A DNA stretch of 64,000 nucleotides, taken from assembly GCF_905115235.1 (NCBI RefSeq), contig NC_051852.1, positions 118,186,027 through 118,250,026 on the forward strand. Reading direction: 5' to 3'. Position numbers and translations under genes: made by a program. Shown piece by piece: positions 1-12,149 of this stretch. The DNA comes from Hermetia illucens. Its lineage: Eukaryota; Arthropoda; Insecta; Diptera; Stratiomyidae. The notes under the pieces were generated by a model. The model had not been told where the DNA came from. It searched no databases and worked only from the letters and a program-made list of their open reading frames with translations. Position 1 is the first letter of the stretch, and each line of letters starts with the position of its first letter.

Positions 1-59
1 TATCTAACATTAAGCTCAGAAGTAGATGGAGTACAAATTCATTTGGAAGTTTGAAAAAC

Positions 60-3000
60 ACCTATTTTTAGAAAATGTGACGCACTTACCACGTCAGTGT
101 AGTTGCCTCAGCCGTTCCTATTCATTTGTTAATGTCATTGCCACGAACCTATTTTCGACTACAGAGTAGGGTTCTAGTCCATGCAATGGCGATCGCTGCC
201 TCATTGCCTTCTGACCCAACATGGCCTGGAACGCAGAGTATCCAGACCACTAATTGTGCAAGACGAGCGTATTCAGTCTCTCAAGGTACTCCTATAGGGA
301 ATAGGACTTTATCTGGTTGGACCTAAGTGCTGCTTGGCTATCGGCCAGAATAACAATGTTCTGTGCCCACAGTTCCTTTGGAGGTTAAAAGAGGCACATC
401 TGTCTACTTCGCATGCTTGGTTCAAAGTACGTTTTCCCTGATGTGAGGGATCTGTCTACTTACAGATCCGGAATCCGGTAATCAAATGCTCATTTAAGCC
501 GTATGTCAGAGCTTCGCTCTCCCAGTCTGCGCTGTTACTTCAAAGTGTTTCAAACTTCTCATTGAAATAAAACCTGGTTGTTCTATTATCCATTAGTATC
601 AGTAATTCCGAGTATCGCCTAAAAAAGTATAAATTTTCCTTTGATTTAGGCAGCTCCAACCTCAGTGACACTCCAGGGTATTCTGAAGTTAATCCCTGAA
701 GGACCTCCAAGGATGCCATCGGACATGTTTTCATTGCCCTACTGATGCACACGCAAGCCAGTCTTTGGAATTTGTATAACTCCCTGGTTTGTGGGCTGAG
801 TTCAGTTCTATCTGCTTAGATTAGCTCCCATTGTCAATCAGTGGCCTCACTATTGCAGTATATATCCAAAGTATTATCTCCGGGTGCCATTTTTTCCCTG
901 ATATGGATTTCCAAGTCAGCAGAGCCCCCGTAGCTTTTCGGCAAATGTTTCCAACATGCATCTTCTAGAGTAATTTTAGGTCTAGTATAATTGTCAATTA
1001 TTTGACATCTGTTTCTCGTTTCGCCTCAATTCCGTGTAAGCTTACGGCTGTCAGGTGATCAAGCTTACGTTTCTTAGTGAATGGTACCATCACTAAGCCA
1101 TCAGGCTTTGACTGGATCGATGCACAGCCGAAGGCATGGCTGCACCAAGCACTAATGGCCCCGCAGTCCAGTTTGGATTCTATCACACACGGTATCCCCA
1201 TATCTGCCTCTACAGATATGTGAATAATGTCGCCTGCATGACCCTGGACTTGTATTCCACTTTTTGTTATATTTTCTAGGAGTTCATTCATTACCATATT
1301 TCACATAAGTGGAGATAGAACCACGCAGCACCTTGAGGAATATTCATGTCAATAGAATTGGTCCCTGTCGGTACTTCTATAAGTCTACTCTCTAACGTTC
1401 TGTCCATCTAGAAACCCAGGGCGTTTCCCACTCCATTGTGAATCAGGGCATTTTATATCTCTGTGTGCGACGTGTTATCGAATGATGCTTCTATGTCCAA
1501 AAAAGCACACCGAACAATTTCGATTGACCGTCCAGCCCCGTAAGCGTATTGACTCTCTGTAGTTGCCTATGAGCTTCTCCTCCGTTTCGAGGAGGAACGA
1601 TGTCAGGCAGATTGGCCTGAAAAATTAGGTTGAAAACGATCCTTTTTATATGACCTCCCTGCCCTTGGCATATATCCCAAAGCTAGGCGGCCCCTTATTA
1701 CCCTTAGAATAGACTTTAAGAGTTTAAGGCTGCAAGATGCCATTTACTTAGGGTGATTTCAGTGATTTAAAGATTCCCACTGCCTGCCTTATCCTGCTAG
1801 TTTCCAGTTCTCCTTTCTGAACCTTTTGCCCGTTGTTGGGGTGTAAGATAAAATGTTATCGTCTTCTGCTGCAGATATACCCTGTCTACGTCAGTCACGG
1901 TAAATGTCCTATCTTCCTTCTGCAGACAGATAGAAGATATTCCCAGGCTTTGTCTATAGCTTTATATAGCCTGGTGATTTGTTCGATTCCTTCACAAAAT
2001 TCCCTGAAACTGTTCCGTTTTGCTTTCTTGATCGCGTTACTATACGCAGATAGTGCATTTTTGTACCTCGGCCAGTGTCCGGCTCATTTTGCCCGGTTGA
2101 ACAGTTTTCGTATCTCTGTTCCCATTCCAGCTAGATTTCTGTTCCACCGGGGTGCATCTCTTGATTACTTGACTATCCTAGCCGGACAGCTGCTCTCATA
2201 TGCGTCAATGTCGACTTTGTTAAAGTCTTCCAGCACTGTTCTTAGTTCCAGTTCGTTCCTGATATCACCGCCCATTTGTAGCTGAGTCATGTCGTTGCTC
2301 AGGTGCGTTGCATAGGAGTCCCAATCCGTTCACCTGCAATTTCTTATTGTTACATTTATCTCGGGGTTGTCTGCAATGATGAATCAGATTATTCCGACAT
2401 AGAGGACTCATCCGCCACCATCTATGTCTTAACCAGTCCGTTCATCAGGGTATTCGCTTCAGTCATGTCTAGTAACTTTTTTCTAGTGCTGGTCAAGAAT
2501 GTTGGAGTGTTCGCTATGTTATATATTTCTAGCTTATTGTTAAGAATAAATTCAAGAAGTACTGAGTTGTTCGAATGGAGTTGCTGCTTCCCCAAACTTC
2601 GTGCTGGAAGTTAGCATTGCAGTCGAGGAGAAGTGAAGATTTCACAAGTCTAGCGACTAGATTCGGTCGTCTGTTGGGAAGCAGCTCGATGCCATGACTA
2701 CCTCCAGAGTTCACCTTCCGCTTCCAGTGAGACTTGGATAGAAACAAGGTCTTCGGTCAACAACTCTGAAAAATATATATATATTTTAAATTACGTTCAA
2801 GAATGATACAATTTTTTAGTTTTTCACCCCAGAAGTCTAAGAAGACCCAGATGAAGGTCGTCCAGGTTATCCTCTTCACTGAGCCGTAGGTTTACTTCCC
2901 TTCTTGATCGAGTTCTTTCAGCCTCTATGGTTTCTTCGAGAACCTCGGTAGGTTTTCCACGCGCTGTCTCCTCCAAAGTCTTTTTCCTCGGCTTTTCCCA

Positions 3001-3440
3001 ATGCACATGTATAAGTATGATACCAAATCTATAGTTAACATGGCAACTTTGACGTTTGATTGCCTCCGGGAATCGGTCTTAAGTTTATCTTTGCCCTCCA
3101 CCTTCTGAAGACCCTCCATAATCGCGTATCAAAATCACCGTTCTGAGCAATTAGGATGCCCATAAGATCCTCCATTTCTAGCGCTGTGGCTTTCGAAAGA
3201 AATACCATCACCATGAGTGCTCCTGGTACAACGTCTCCAGCAAATATCAAAAATTCTACTCCTTGGTAGCCAAGCAAATTAGCGACTATAGCCTTAAGCC
3301 ATTCCACAGTGTCTTCCGTTGTGCACTCCGCTAGTATATTATCTGGTCGCATATCCATTTACACACAGGCTTCGCACTCCATCTCTTGCGCATTTTCTTG
3401 ACTACAAAATCTTTCATAGTCTCCTGCTCCTGAGGAATGA
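60..3440 (-). mobile_element. LOA/I-type LINE with RNase H, decayed copy
   Basis: Minus-strand remains of one non-LTR retrotransposon in the expected order. ORF1 lies at about 3440-2820 with a DUF4780-like domain (RPDNILAE...TVEWL, later DTRLWRVFRRW). An APE-type endonuclease piece lies near 2740-2530 (CNAN...WGSSN). RT pieces lie at 1297-998 (QVQGHAGDI where YADD is expected, then VPFTKKRKLDHL and VSLHGIEAKRETDVKYLG) and 752-540 (MKTCPMASLEVLQGLT, thumb region). RNase H-like remains lie below 480. The reading frame is interrupted many times, so no product is expected. Assignment to LOA/I rather than R1 rests on the RNase H-like tail and motif style. Confidence 0.75.
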
Positions 3441-4140
3441 GCAATGCTTTTAGCAGTAAGACCAGTTGATGACGTTTTCCATGCTGCTTTGTCCGGAGGA
3501 CGTGGAGGAATTCAATGGACACTGACACTTTTTATTAAACACCTCGACTACACTGACGACATCTGTTTGGTCTCTCATCGTTCTTACCGAATAATGGATC
3601 CTGGCCAAATGACCCTGGATTGGGAAAGATAGGCAAGTAAAGTTTGGCTGAAGATAACCACTAAAAAACCAAGGTTCTTAGTCTGACGAGTCATCGTGTT
3701 ACATCATTCGAGTACGCTGACCTGACACTACCTCAAACCAACAACTTGGTCGGTGCACAGGCTTGGCACTCATACATAATGTAATCGATAGACGGAAGTG
3801 GCTGTGGATAGGTCATACATTTAGGAGGGGCGACAACTGCATTACGGGCTACGCCATGCGCTGGAATCCTCTTTCCCACAATTTCCAACGAGCGGATCGC
3901 CACAAAAGCATTTGGCGCACAACAGTAGAGGACGAGTGCGGCTATCTCGAGAAGTTGTGGGGGGAACTGAAGGGCGTTTCAGGTAATCATGAGCAATGGA
4001 GCGTAGGTGTGGTTGACTTGCTGTACGCCACCAAGGGGTGAAGGGTAACCATAAAAATCTCTGTAACAAATATCCGACTTAAAAAGGAGGAAGAAAGATT
4101 CACAACAATCTGAATACTACCTTTGAACTTGAACTTTAGT
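3440..4140 (+). mobile_element. LINE RT C-terminal fragment
   Basis: Plus-strand fragment with the RT core motif HLDYTDDICLVSHRS near 3535 (YADD decayed to YTDD), followed near 3640 by an ASKVWLKITTKKPRFLV stretch. The C-terminal segment at 3763-4041 (WIGHTFRRGDNCITGYAMRWNP, then VEDECGYLEKLWGELK) is typical of the end of a LINE ORF2. Several stops and frame changes make it a dead copy. It abuts the start of the minus-strand LINE at 60-3440. Confidence 0.7.
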
Positions 4141-4319
4141 ATCGCTTGTGCGTAAGGAGAGGAATAGGCTCAGCCCTTGGGCACTTGGACCGTCGCGGTC
4201 CATTATACTCAATGCCCCATCTAATGAAATATACGCAAATTACCCAATTACCTTGTAATTTTCGTTAGTTGATGTGATCCTATTTTCTGCAAATGGAATA
4301 TATTAGGACTAAAAATTTG

Positions 4320-4900
4320 CATTTGATACATTAGTCAATACTTGAATGGCCATATTGCCGAAAGTATTTCTGGACAGAATAATTACTCGTGAAGGCCAGA
4401 AAATAGTTGAAGACTTCATCGCCATGGAGATGTGCGAGGCTTGAAAGAAAGAGTTCGTGTTCTCCGCTCTACACTATCGGCCAGGTCTTATACTGGTTTA
4501 GTGTGCTACATAGTACACTATAGTCCCTTCTAACTGAAGCCAGATTGAATGGAACGGAACTGTCTACATGTGCTGGGGATGATATAGCAGGAGCATATAT
4601 GGTGACAGTCTACCTTCCCAAAGCCGCGGCGATTTAAAGGGGAATTAAAAACATGGATCTCTACAGGCGATTATGGAGAGTTTCAAGGAGCAAGAAGGAC
4701 AAAGACAAACTCTTCACAATTGTGGAAAATGACCATTCTCTGGAGGCAAATAAATATTGTAACCGCCGTATACTTCGGAAGACACATCGGCGGAAAATCC
4801 TACTAAGTCCCCCGAAGGAATCGGGGAGACTATACGAAATCATCCTTTCCTACTCCTGCTTCATTTACGATTCTATCACCGTACGAGTCATTCTTCTCTG
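4320..4900 (+). mobile_element. LINE ORF1 (DUF4780-like) remnant
   Basis: The nucleotide sequence is clearly related to 54,000-54,480. Both share an EGQKIVEDFIAME-like stretch, a segment around GADDIxGAxxVTVYLPKA, and the ending TWISTGDYGEF/SSWRV typical of ORF1 proteins of R1/LOA LINEs. The longest open piece (4653-4931) is 92 residues and is probably not expressed. The two copies identify a LINE family present at least twice in the window. Confidence 0.6.
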
Positions 4901-5200
4901 TACGAAGATTATTTCCACAGATTACCATTAATTGTTTGTTTCCCCTCAGTTTTTTTCGTCCTCTGTGGCGACTTTAATCCTCCTACGCCCTCGTACCATA
5001 CTACTCTCGGTCTTCCTCTCCTTCATAATAACTGTACCCATCCTTCCCTTCCCTTTTTTTCTTTCATGAACACCTGTCCCGGCCTTCAATTTAACCTTTC
5101 TAGAAGCCACTCAGATCGCACTCTTAATCTTGTTCTCTCTAACTTTCCTGTGGGTTGCTTTTCTTAATCCCCTCATGGCCCCTCTTCCTTCTCCTGACGC
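4900..5200. other. Pyrimidine-rich gap
   Basis: Strongly C/T-rich plus strand (many CCTTCC/CTCTTTC runs). No gene or recognisable element was seen. It could be the purine-rich leader of the minus-strand Ty3 fossil that follows, but nothing proves this. Confidence 0.4.
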
Positions 5201-5214
5201 CCGTCATCCCGCTC

Positions 5215-6330
5215 TCAAGTTTGATGCTCAGATATCACGACCCCGCTGTCGCCCGCAAGTCTTCGAAGTTTCACTTTGGTAACGCAAATTTCGACGGTCT
5301 GACGAGTAGAGGTCGCCCGCGCACCCCAGCGAACTCTGTTTTTTAGAGTCGTGTTAATAGTGCAAGGGGTGATACATTTCGTGGCTAGATCCGCAAACCT
5401 ATGGTGGTACCAGCACACGTCGGAGTTCAATGTGTACCGCGGCGCGTCGCTACCCGAACGCCCATCTCTCGAGGCGGCCAGAGAACGAGTTTGAGACCGC
5501 TCTCTCGAACGCAAAGGATATACCGCCGGCGTCAGTGTACCCACATTGTTCACAAGCGTGGCTAATTGCTTCTGGAGTTCCTTCACGTCGCGAACTCGCG
5601 AGACACCACCTCGATCACGGAAACGCACGCACTTCGTGTACCTTGTCCTCAAGAGGACCCACGTCGGTACGCACAAGGATAGCCTGCATGACCTCCGATA
5701 ATCACTGAAGCCACATGGAGCTCCGCACCGACCTTTCCCTTACCTGGGGTTGCGGTTGTCAAGCGTTAAATCTGTCAGTAAGTGATCTTAACAGCTTCAC
5801 TTATCGACAGGCGCCTGATAAGCTGGTCCTCTAGCCGCGCGTAAGAACACTCACTCAGCACGTAGTCGACGAGTGCGACGGATTCCGTATCCAGGCCGAC
5901 TAACGCGTGATTGAATTTAGTGGCATCCGTCGTAATTCTCCCCAACCGCAAATTGCACCTCCAATTTGAGAAACCAGTCCTCCAGGTTTCGCCGCCGAAA
6001 TGGAGGCACACTAACAGAAACGGCGGTTAGGGCGGCAGAAGGGCTCGCGAAATCCTTTCTCCATTACTAGCGGAGCAACACCACAAGAACTTGAAGGAGA
6101 GAGGTGAAGAAAACCTAGACCGCGAAAGAAAGGAGCGGCGCCGACTCGACCGGTGAAACGACCCTATACAGTGGAATTCCTGAAGACAATCCTTTGTAGC
6201 AATTATTGATTCTCGACGCTCAGCAGTGTTGAAAGTATCGGTTGGAAGCCAATTGATCAGTGCCAAATGGGAGATGAACGGGAGAAGAGAGCGAGCCCTC
6301 CGCCAGCAGTTACAGTAGGAGCCATGCAAT
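5215..6330 (-). mobile_element. Ty3/gypsy gag fossil (CsRn1-like)
   Basis: Minus-strand gag remains of an LTR retrotransposon. A capsid-like piece lies at 6011-5775 (KFNHALVGLDTESVALVDYV) and a C-terminal piece with a CWYHHRF...TKC...C motif lies at 5676-5215. That motif is the unusual CHCC-type finger I associate with CsRn1-like Ty3 elements. It is old and broken, with several breaks. No LTRs were recognised. It may belong to the same family as the Ty3 fossils at 10.4 kb and 61.5 kb. Confidence 0.65.
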
Positions 6331-6339
6331 CACTTTCTT

Positions 6340-7870
6340 AACGAAAAGCTGCAGACGAAGAAGGATGAAGGCGCTTTTGCCACGGTTAAAAACGGGACAA
6401 ATTGTACCAACCAGTTTCTAGTTTGAATGGATGGAGCTAGAAAGCATTTAGCTGATACCCTGTCTCATTATAAGGCTAATGTAACAGCGTTGCAAAAGAT
6501 GCATTGGACAGGGATCGCTTTGATTGAGAAGAGCCATTACACCATATATTATAGTGGCCATCCAGTAAACCATGTGGTCGGAGTAAGTTTCTTAGTCAGC
6601 CAAAAAATGAAACCTGTTGTTATCGACTTTGAAAATATAAGCGAAAGGCTATGCATTCTGCGTTTACAAGGCAAAGTTAGAAACATAATCCTCATCAACG
6701 TTCACGTCCCTACAGAGGAGACTGCAGAGTCGGAGAAGTATACCTTCCACGATGCAGTAGAACGAACTCTCGAAGCCTGTCCCAGAATAGATATAAAAAT
6801 CATATTTCGGGATTTTAACAGACGAGTAGGGACGGAGCCCGTATTCAAGCGATGCGTTGGCTCTTATAGCTTACATCAAAATACAATGGTGGCGGATTAT
6901 TCAATTAGCAGTGCTACACGAAATGGTTGTTAGAAGTGCCTGGTTTGCCCGGAAAGCGGTCCACAAACAAACGTGGGCCTCTCCAGGCGGGACCACTTTC
7001 ACGTGCTGATTGAACGCCGCCACCTCTCAGCGTTGATGAATGCCAGAATATATAGGGGAACCAATATAGACTCGGACTACTGTCTCGTTGGAAAGGTGCT
7101 CCGAGCTTGAATAACAACATCGTCCAGAATTCACTCTGACATTTAGGTGAGAGTTTACACTGAAGCCATCCTATAAGGGGAAAATGGATGTCGCAATAAC
7201 CACAGTCAACAGAGATGAAGCATCAACAAATGATTTTCACAATCACCTGAAGAACGTTATCATAAATACGGTCACAAATATACTTGGCCCCAGCCGCAAA
7301 ACGAATCAGAACGGCTGGTTCGACGACGAATATAAACTAGCAACGGAGCATAAGAATGCTGCAAACCGGGTAATGTTGCATTCTCAAAAAACGCGGCCAC
7401 GCGCGGTGACTTATCACGAACTCCGGCGACCGGGGAAGCGACCCACAGACGGAAAAGGCAAGCCTAGGAGAACCAATAAGTCTGTGAGCTCGAAAATACA
7501 GAGAGCAACTGCACCAGTAGTGGAAGTTTTACCAACAAGTCAGCAAAATGAAGCCTTATACACCTCAATCCTCAACCTGCCGAGACAAAGAGGATAATCT
7601 GATTTCCAACAGAATGAGCATATTGGAGCGATGGGTCGAGTACTTTGATGAACTACTGAACAACCGCGAGTTGGAGGTCGCACCAACTGAAGACGGCGGA
7701 CAAATACTGCGACCACCAAGTATAGAAGAAACAGTGCACGTACTGTTTCTTCATCGGCTTAAAACCCATAAGTCGCCTGGGGTGTTGGCTGAGGTGAACG
7801 TCCTAGCATTTTTCCGGAGCATGTTAAATGGCATAATCGTCTTTATCAACGACAATAAATGCTAATTGTT
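6340..7870 (+). mobile_element. RTE-type LINE endonuclease remnant
   Basis: At 6427-6933 an APE-type endonuclease is readable: LADTLSHYKANVTALQKMHW, then HYTIYYSGH, then KVRNIILINVHVPTEE, then CPRIDIKIIFRDFN (GDFN decayed to RDFN). It continues out of frame through 6930-7110 (RRDHFHVLIERRHLSAL, YRGTNIDSDYCLV). The linker before the RT lies at 7184-7865 (GWFDDEYKLATEHKNAANRV, then THKSPGV). Stops and frame changes interrupt it and the RT core is missing. The layout matches RTE-clade LINEs. Confidence 0.8.
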
Positions 7871-9360
7871 TGTCGGCATGTCGCAGAAGCTGTTACTAAG
7901 AGAGAAGAAATGGGATTTGGCATAACATCTTTTGCTTTTATTTTACAGAGGATACTACCAAGTATCTTGCCTTAAACCTTCTTCCTTTATCTGTGACCAA
8001 CTTTAGATATAAATAGCACACCCTCATGACATACCAATATATTGCATCAACGATTACTGAAAAGGCCCAAGTTAACCCACCTTGCATAGTGGCCATTGAA
8101 GTTAAGCGTTCTAACACTTCTTCATTCTTAGTTGGGGGTCGTGTGAACATTTTATATTCATTTTGTAATGTCTTTGAATTATTTTTGAAATAGAAGTAAA
8201 CCGTCGTATACCGCAATAATCCTATATTAAAAAAGACAAAGTCTAAAGTCAGTTCAAAAAAGAAGAAAGGCAGAACTTCTCACTTTCGATTTGTTAGACA
8301 ATTAAGCAGCTTTTCGTATCGAAAACCTAGTGCAGTTGTCACTTCTGCACATACCTAAAATATAAACTTATCTTAGACCTTCCAATTTTCAGCAGCACAT
8401 CATTTATTGCACGAACCATGAATTTCGCACAAAGGAAAGCTGATTTTTATGAAATTTGACTTTAATTGTTGCAGTCCGTAAAGTAATTTACGTTGAATAT
8501 GAATGACAGCTGTTCACTTTTATGACCTAGCAATTACCCTTACCAAGCAATTTCAAAACCACCACTTTCATTGAAAAGCTTCCAACTGTTCCATGTCAAT
8601 TCGCAAACTCTTCATCAACAATATCATTGCAAAAGCTACTTCGGAAGGAAAAGGGGTAAGCTTCGGGGATTAAAGGATTAAAGTGAACATCATTCCACAT
8701 TTAAACGTTTTTTAATTAGCGTTTACGTACTGACAACCTAAAATTAAATTCAGACAATAAACAAAGTTGATGAAAAGTAAGCTTTCATAATTTAATGAAA
8801 ATAAATGAATTCTGTCAACTACGGAATGAAAAAACAGAAAACGTGTTCAAAGGATATTTGCGCTGTCATTTTAATTAAATTTTAAATTTCTCTAAGTATA
8901 TATCTTGAAAAATTAACACTTGCAGAGTCATTCTCAGGGTGTATGTACATTGTCAAGGTTGGAAAAAACAGTAAAAATGAAGGCTAACATATGAAACGGA
9001 AAATCTCCACGACAATGCTAATGGCGTAAGGCAGCCAGTTCTTTTCGATTCGATGGTTTCACTTGCTTAAGTGTTGTGTTTTATCCTGAAAATGGCTTGG
9101 GAATACAAAATAATGTGTTTCAAGTGTTACATGTGAATTTGCACATTATCTTTCGTAAGAAGTTTTCGAGGATGAGATCTCAGAAGCGTTGAGAGATTTC
9201 TAAGAATTTTGATTTCCACCAAGCTTAAGACTGGGAAGACCAGGATTCAAATTAACCAACGTCATCATCAAACAAAGCAAAGGCTGACAAAATTAAAAGG
9301 TTAATTTTGCTTGCTATTTATCGCAATTCTACTAATCGGGGAAAGGGAAACCTTTAACAT
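7870..9360. other. AT-rich stretch without recognised gene
   Basis: No coding frame or repeat could be assigned. A short segment at 8593-8655 starts with ATG and ends at a GTAAGC donor-like site, but nothing supports it as an exon. The region may be old non-coding or unrecognised repeat DNA. Confidence 0.5.
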
Positions 9361-9369
9361 ACTGAGTGT

Positions 9370-10090
9370 TTGAAGTAAACTGCTGAAAGTCCTTTGACCA
9401 AGTGTCCATTACATTGCGAAAACCATTTTATTTCTGGACCTTGAAAAGCCGTTTGACCCGTGATCCACACAAACTCGTCTGGAATGCTTTGAGGCAACAC
9501 CTTGTGCCAGAGGAACTCCTCTTTGTTCCAGTCGCGGACACGGAACATCCAACGTTCATCGCCGCAGACACTGCTCAATGCGGATAATGTTTTCCTGGCG
9601 TCTTTCAACAAAACCTCGAGCAACCTGACTTCGATCGATGACAGCGACCTGCCCAGAACTAAATGTTGTAAATGTATCTGATCAATGCTATCGGCCAATA
9701 GTGAACTGCTTTATGAAGCAATTTCACGCATCGTTATCGATTATTCGAGAAACGTTTTAAATCGCAATTTTACCACAGTATCTTCCGCCCTATTGCAATC
9801 TATGATCAGCACCACACTGGTGGACTGCCAAGGACAATGAATGACGCCTCGCGGTAATGAATGCAAAGATGTTGCATTGAATGGGTGGGGTAACACACTA
9901 TGATCACCTTCGAAATGAGGGCATCCGGAACCAAGATCATTTGCACCGATCGTATTTGATATCAAGGACAGGTAATTCACGCTGATGAGAACTCACTTGC
10001 TAAGATTGGTCTGGGTGCCAAAGTGAATAGAAAACGACCAAAAAGCCGACCGATACGCTAGATGGTAATTTGAGAGCATCACGACTCCAT
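9370..10090 (+). mobile_element. RTE-type LINE RT fragment
   Basis: The plus strand encodes pieces of the same RTE-like family seen at 24.6-26.1 kb: LDLEK.FD...HKLVWNALRQHLVPEEL at 9430-9510, DHLRNEGIRNQD near 9900, and NSLAKIGLGAKVNRKRPKSRP at about 9990-10,060, which is the C-terminus of ORF2. The internal RT core, including the YADD motif, is missing, so this is a deletion derivative. Its 3' limit near 10,090 is approximate. Confidence 0.65.
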
Positions 10091-10379
10091 CCAAATTGGG
10101 CCTGTTACCGAGCAAAGAGGCAGCATCGATCGAGACTCGGCCGAGTACAGCCGCTATACACATACGTAATATATCACTTTTTTCACCCACATAAAGCCGC
10201 TGGCCAATTGATTCTTCATATATTATGTCGCTTGGCGAACGCATGCTCATATCGTCACTCCACGGGGGGTAGCTTCCTCTAAACTACAATTTTTAGTTTT
10301 AAATGTAAATATATAGTTCAGGAGCGATCTTCATCAATACACAGCTAGGTGAAGGATCGAATCGCTGAAAAGCCATGCC

Positions 10380-10850
10380 AGGAAGGAAGTGGGTGAATTC
10401 CATAAGTCAGCAAAGTGTTTCTGCACCACACATTTCGATATTGCCGGCCCTTTGGAGTCGTACGATTGATTATTCGGTCTACGCGTTGGCCTCAGGCAAT
10501 ACCTCTGAAGGGCATTACAGCATAGTCATATACTAGACTAGAATGGATTCCACGCTTTTGTGTTCCAGCCGTTATCATCACCGACCAGAGAATGTAATTC
10601 GAATCTACTCTCTTCTCGAGCTCATCCAGGGTGAGGAGCAGGCGTTCAGTTTGGATGTCGGTGGCAAGCCCCAGACGGCCGTCTTAGACAGGGTGAAGCC
10701 TTTCTTCCAGGAAACAGGGGGTACCGTAAGGAAGCATGTACGTTTGGTGACTGCCAGTTATAGCAAGTTCTCTCGCCGAAACCCTCGGATTCAGTTGGAG
10801 TATTGAGGCAGAGCGATGTGCGTCGATGGTCGAAAGGAGAGCCGGCAGTC
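10380..10850 (+). mobile_element. Ty3/gypsy pol 3' end fossil
   Basis: Frames at about 10,430-10,480 (HFDIAGPLESYD, integrase-core-like) and 10,543-10,806 (SLLELIQGEEQAFSLDVGGK, then TAVLDRVKPFF) match the integrase core and the post-integrase GPY/F-chromo-like end of Ty3 pol. It is an old, broken remnant with several breaks and no LTR seen. Confidence 0.6.
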
Positions 10851-11740
10851 AAGTTTCAGTAGAAAAGCATCAATAGTTAGCCATGAGAAAAGTGACAATT
10901 TTTTAATCATTTTTCGCAATTATAACAGCGCTTTACTCGAATGTTCTAACACACATCTACAAAAGATAGTTCTAATTTTTAACAAATTCAAATTGTTTGT
11001 ACATCAGAAAGTTGATAAAAAGTTATTAACACATAGTCTCCGTCTTTGTGAAAATATCCGTTGACGTGTGTGTTTATAAGTTAAGAGAACTTCACACCCT
11101 TAGCATTTAATGAGCTTCTCTAAGCTTTACCTTTTGTCGTTCTTGCCATTGGTTGAGACTTAATAATTGCAAAGTTTCTTCTGAACGGACCGATTTCTTC
11201 ATTCTAGGCAAAAACTGCCCCATTAATTCTCTAAAAAGAAGTGCATCTGCAGATACTTACCTATCAGTCGGTATGTCAATCTGCCTGCCGGTTTATCTGC
11301 CTGTTTCTGCCAATCTGTTCTTTTTTCTGGAGGTGAAAAGCTTCAAAGCAGACTGGCACATATTTTGCCAGCGTATCAAATTTTTACCTGTTAAAACCGT
11401 CTGTAACCCTTGGCCTCCTCCTTGTGGAATCACAGTTAAATATTATGTGGGAGAAGAGAGCATAATTCTAGCTACTTCCCTACTCGTCCAGCGACTGCTA
11501 ACGCAACTTCGTCTTTCTGCCACCCCTGGCGTATACTGGACTAATGATTCAGATCCTAGAACCCCTGCACTTTTCTTTCTCCCCTGACATTGAAAGAAGG
11601 GTTGATCCATCCTTATGGCATACCATCGTAGTGGGGGCAATTAGGTAAATTGTGGGTCCATTGACCCTCTTTCGCTCGTTTTCATGGTTGTACGAAACTG
11701 CGTAACTATTCCTCCTTTTGGGGTGAATTTTTTGCAACAA
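10850..11740. other. No gene seen; GTCY-like traces
   Basis: The AT-rich sequence has no supported coding frame. At about 11,270-11,330 imperfect TCTGCCTG runs resemble the GTCY tract of the palindrome-ended repeat described at 23.8 kb, so part of this stretch may be a degraded copy continuous with 11,750-12,060. Confidence 0.4.
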
Positions 11741-11749
11741 ATATAGTCA

Positions 11750-12060
11750 GTTCGGAATCAAACAAAAGGTCTCAATTAGTGCTTTTCAATCAAGTTCTGA
11801 GATTTGATGCGAAAGGGGGCAGTACGAAGGCTGGAAAGTGACCATTTCCCTCAAGTAACCATTCTTAGCGACAATCGAAAAATCTGAAAAAAGGTCATGA
11901 AACTACCTCTATCCGATGTCTAGGGTCTGAAATACCCTCCAGACTGACATCTACTTAAATAAAGTTACAATAATTTTAAGTACTTGGGTGCAAATTCCAC
12001 TTATCTTCATACTAGAATCATGAAATTTTGTGGTAGGCATAATGTACCAACTTTGGCGAA
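11750..12060 (+). repeat. Relic of palindrome-ended GTCY repeat
   Basis: Closely follows the 3' half of the copy at 23,788-24,624. Shared stretches include GGTCTCAATTAGT.CTTTT, a GTGACCATTTC.CT region, AATCTGAAAAAA, GACATCTAC.TAAA.AAAGTTA, and the final ATGAAATT..G region. The 5' palindrome and microsatellite are not intact here. Confidence 0.65.
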
Positions 12061-12149
12061 AATCACACTATTCCTAACAAAGTTAAAATAAGTCCAAGTA
12101 AGATACAAATACGAAAACCAAAGAACGAACAACATCGAATCGCACTTGT

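Noticed and set aside
1833-2285. A 150-residue plus-strand open frame
   Set aside because: It is antisense to the minus-strand LINE linker region; the antisense of a related LINE at 16,803-17,051 gives a similar peptide, so both are shadows.
8593-8655. A coding exon starting at ATG and ending at a GTAAGC donor
   Set aside because: There is no downstream acceptor with a continuing frame, no homology and no conserved motif; a chance match is likely.
10543-10806. A small host gene of 87 residues
   Set aside because: The SLDVGGK...LDRVKP pattern is the post-integrase end of Ty3-type pol.
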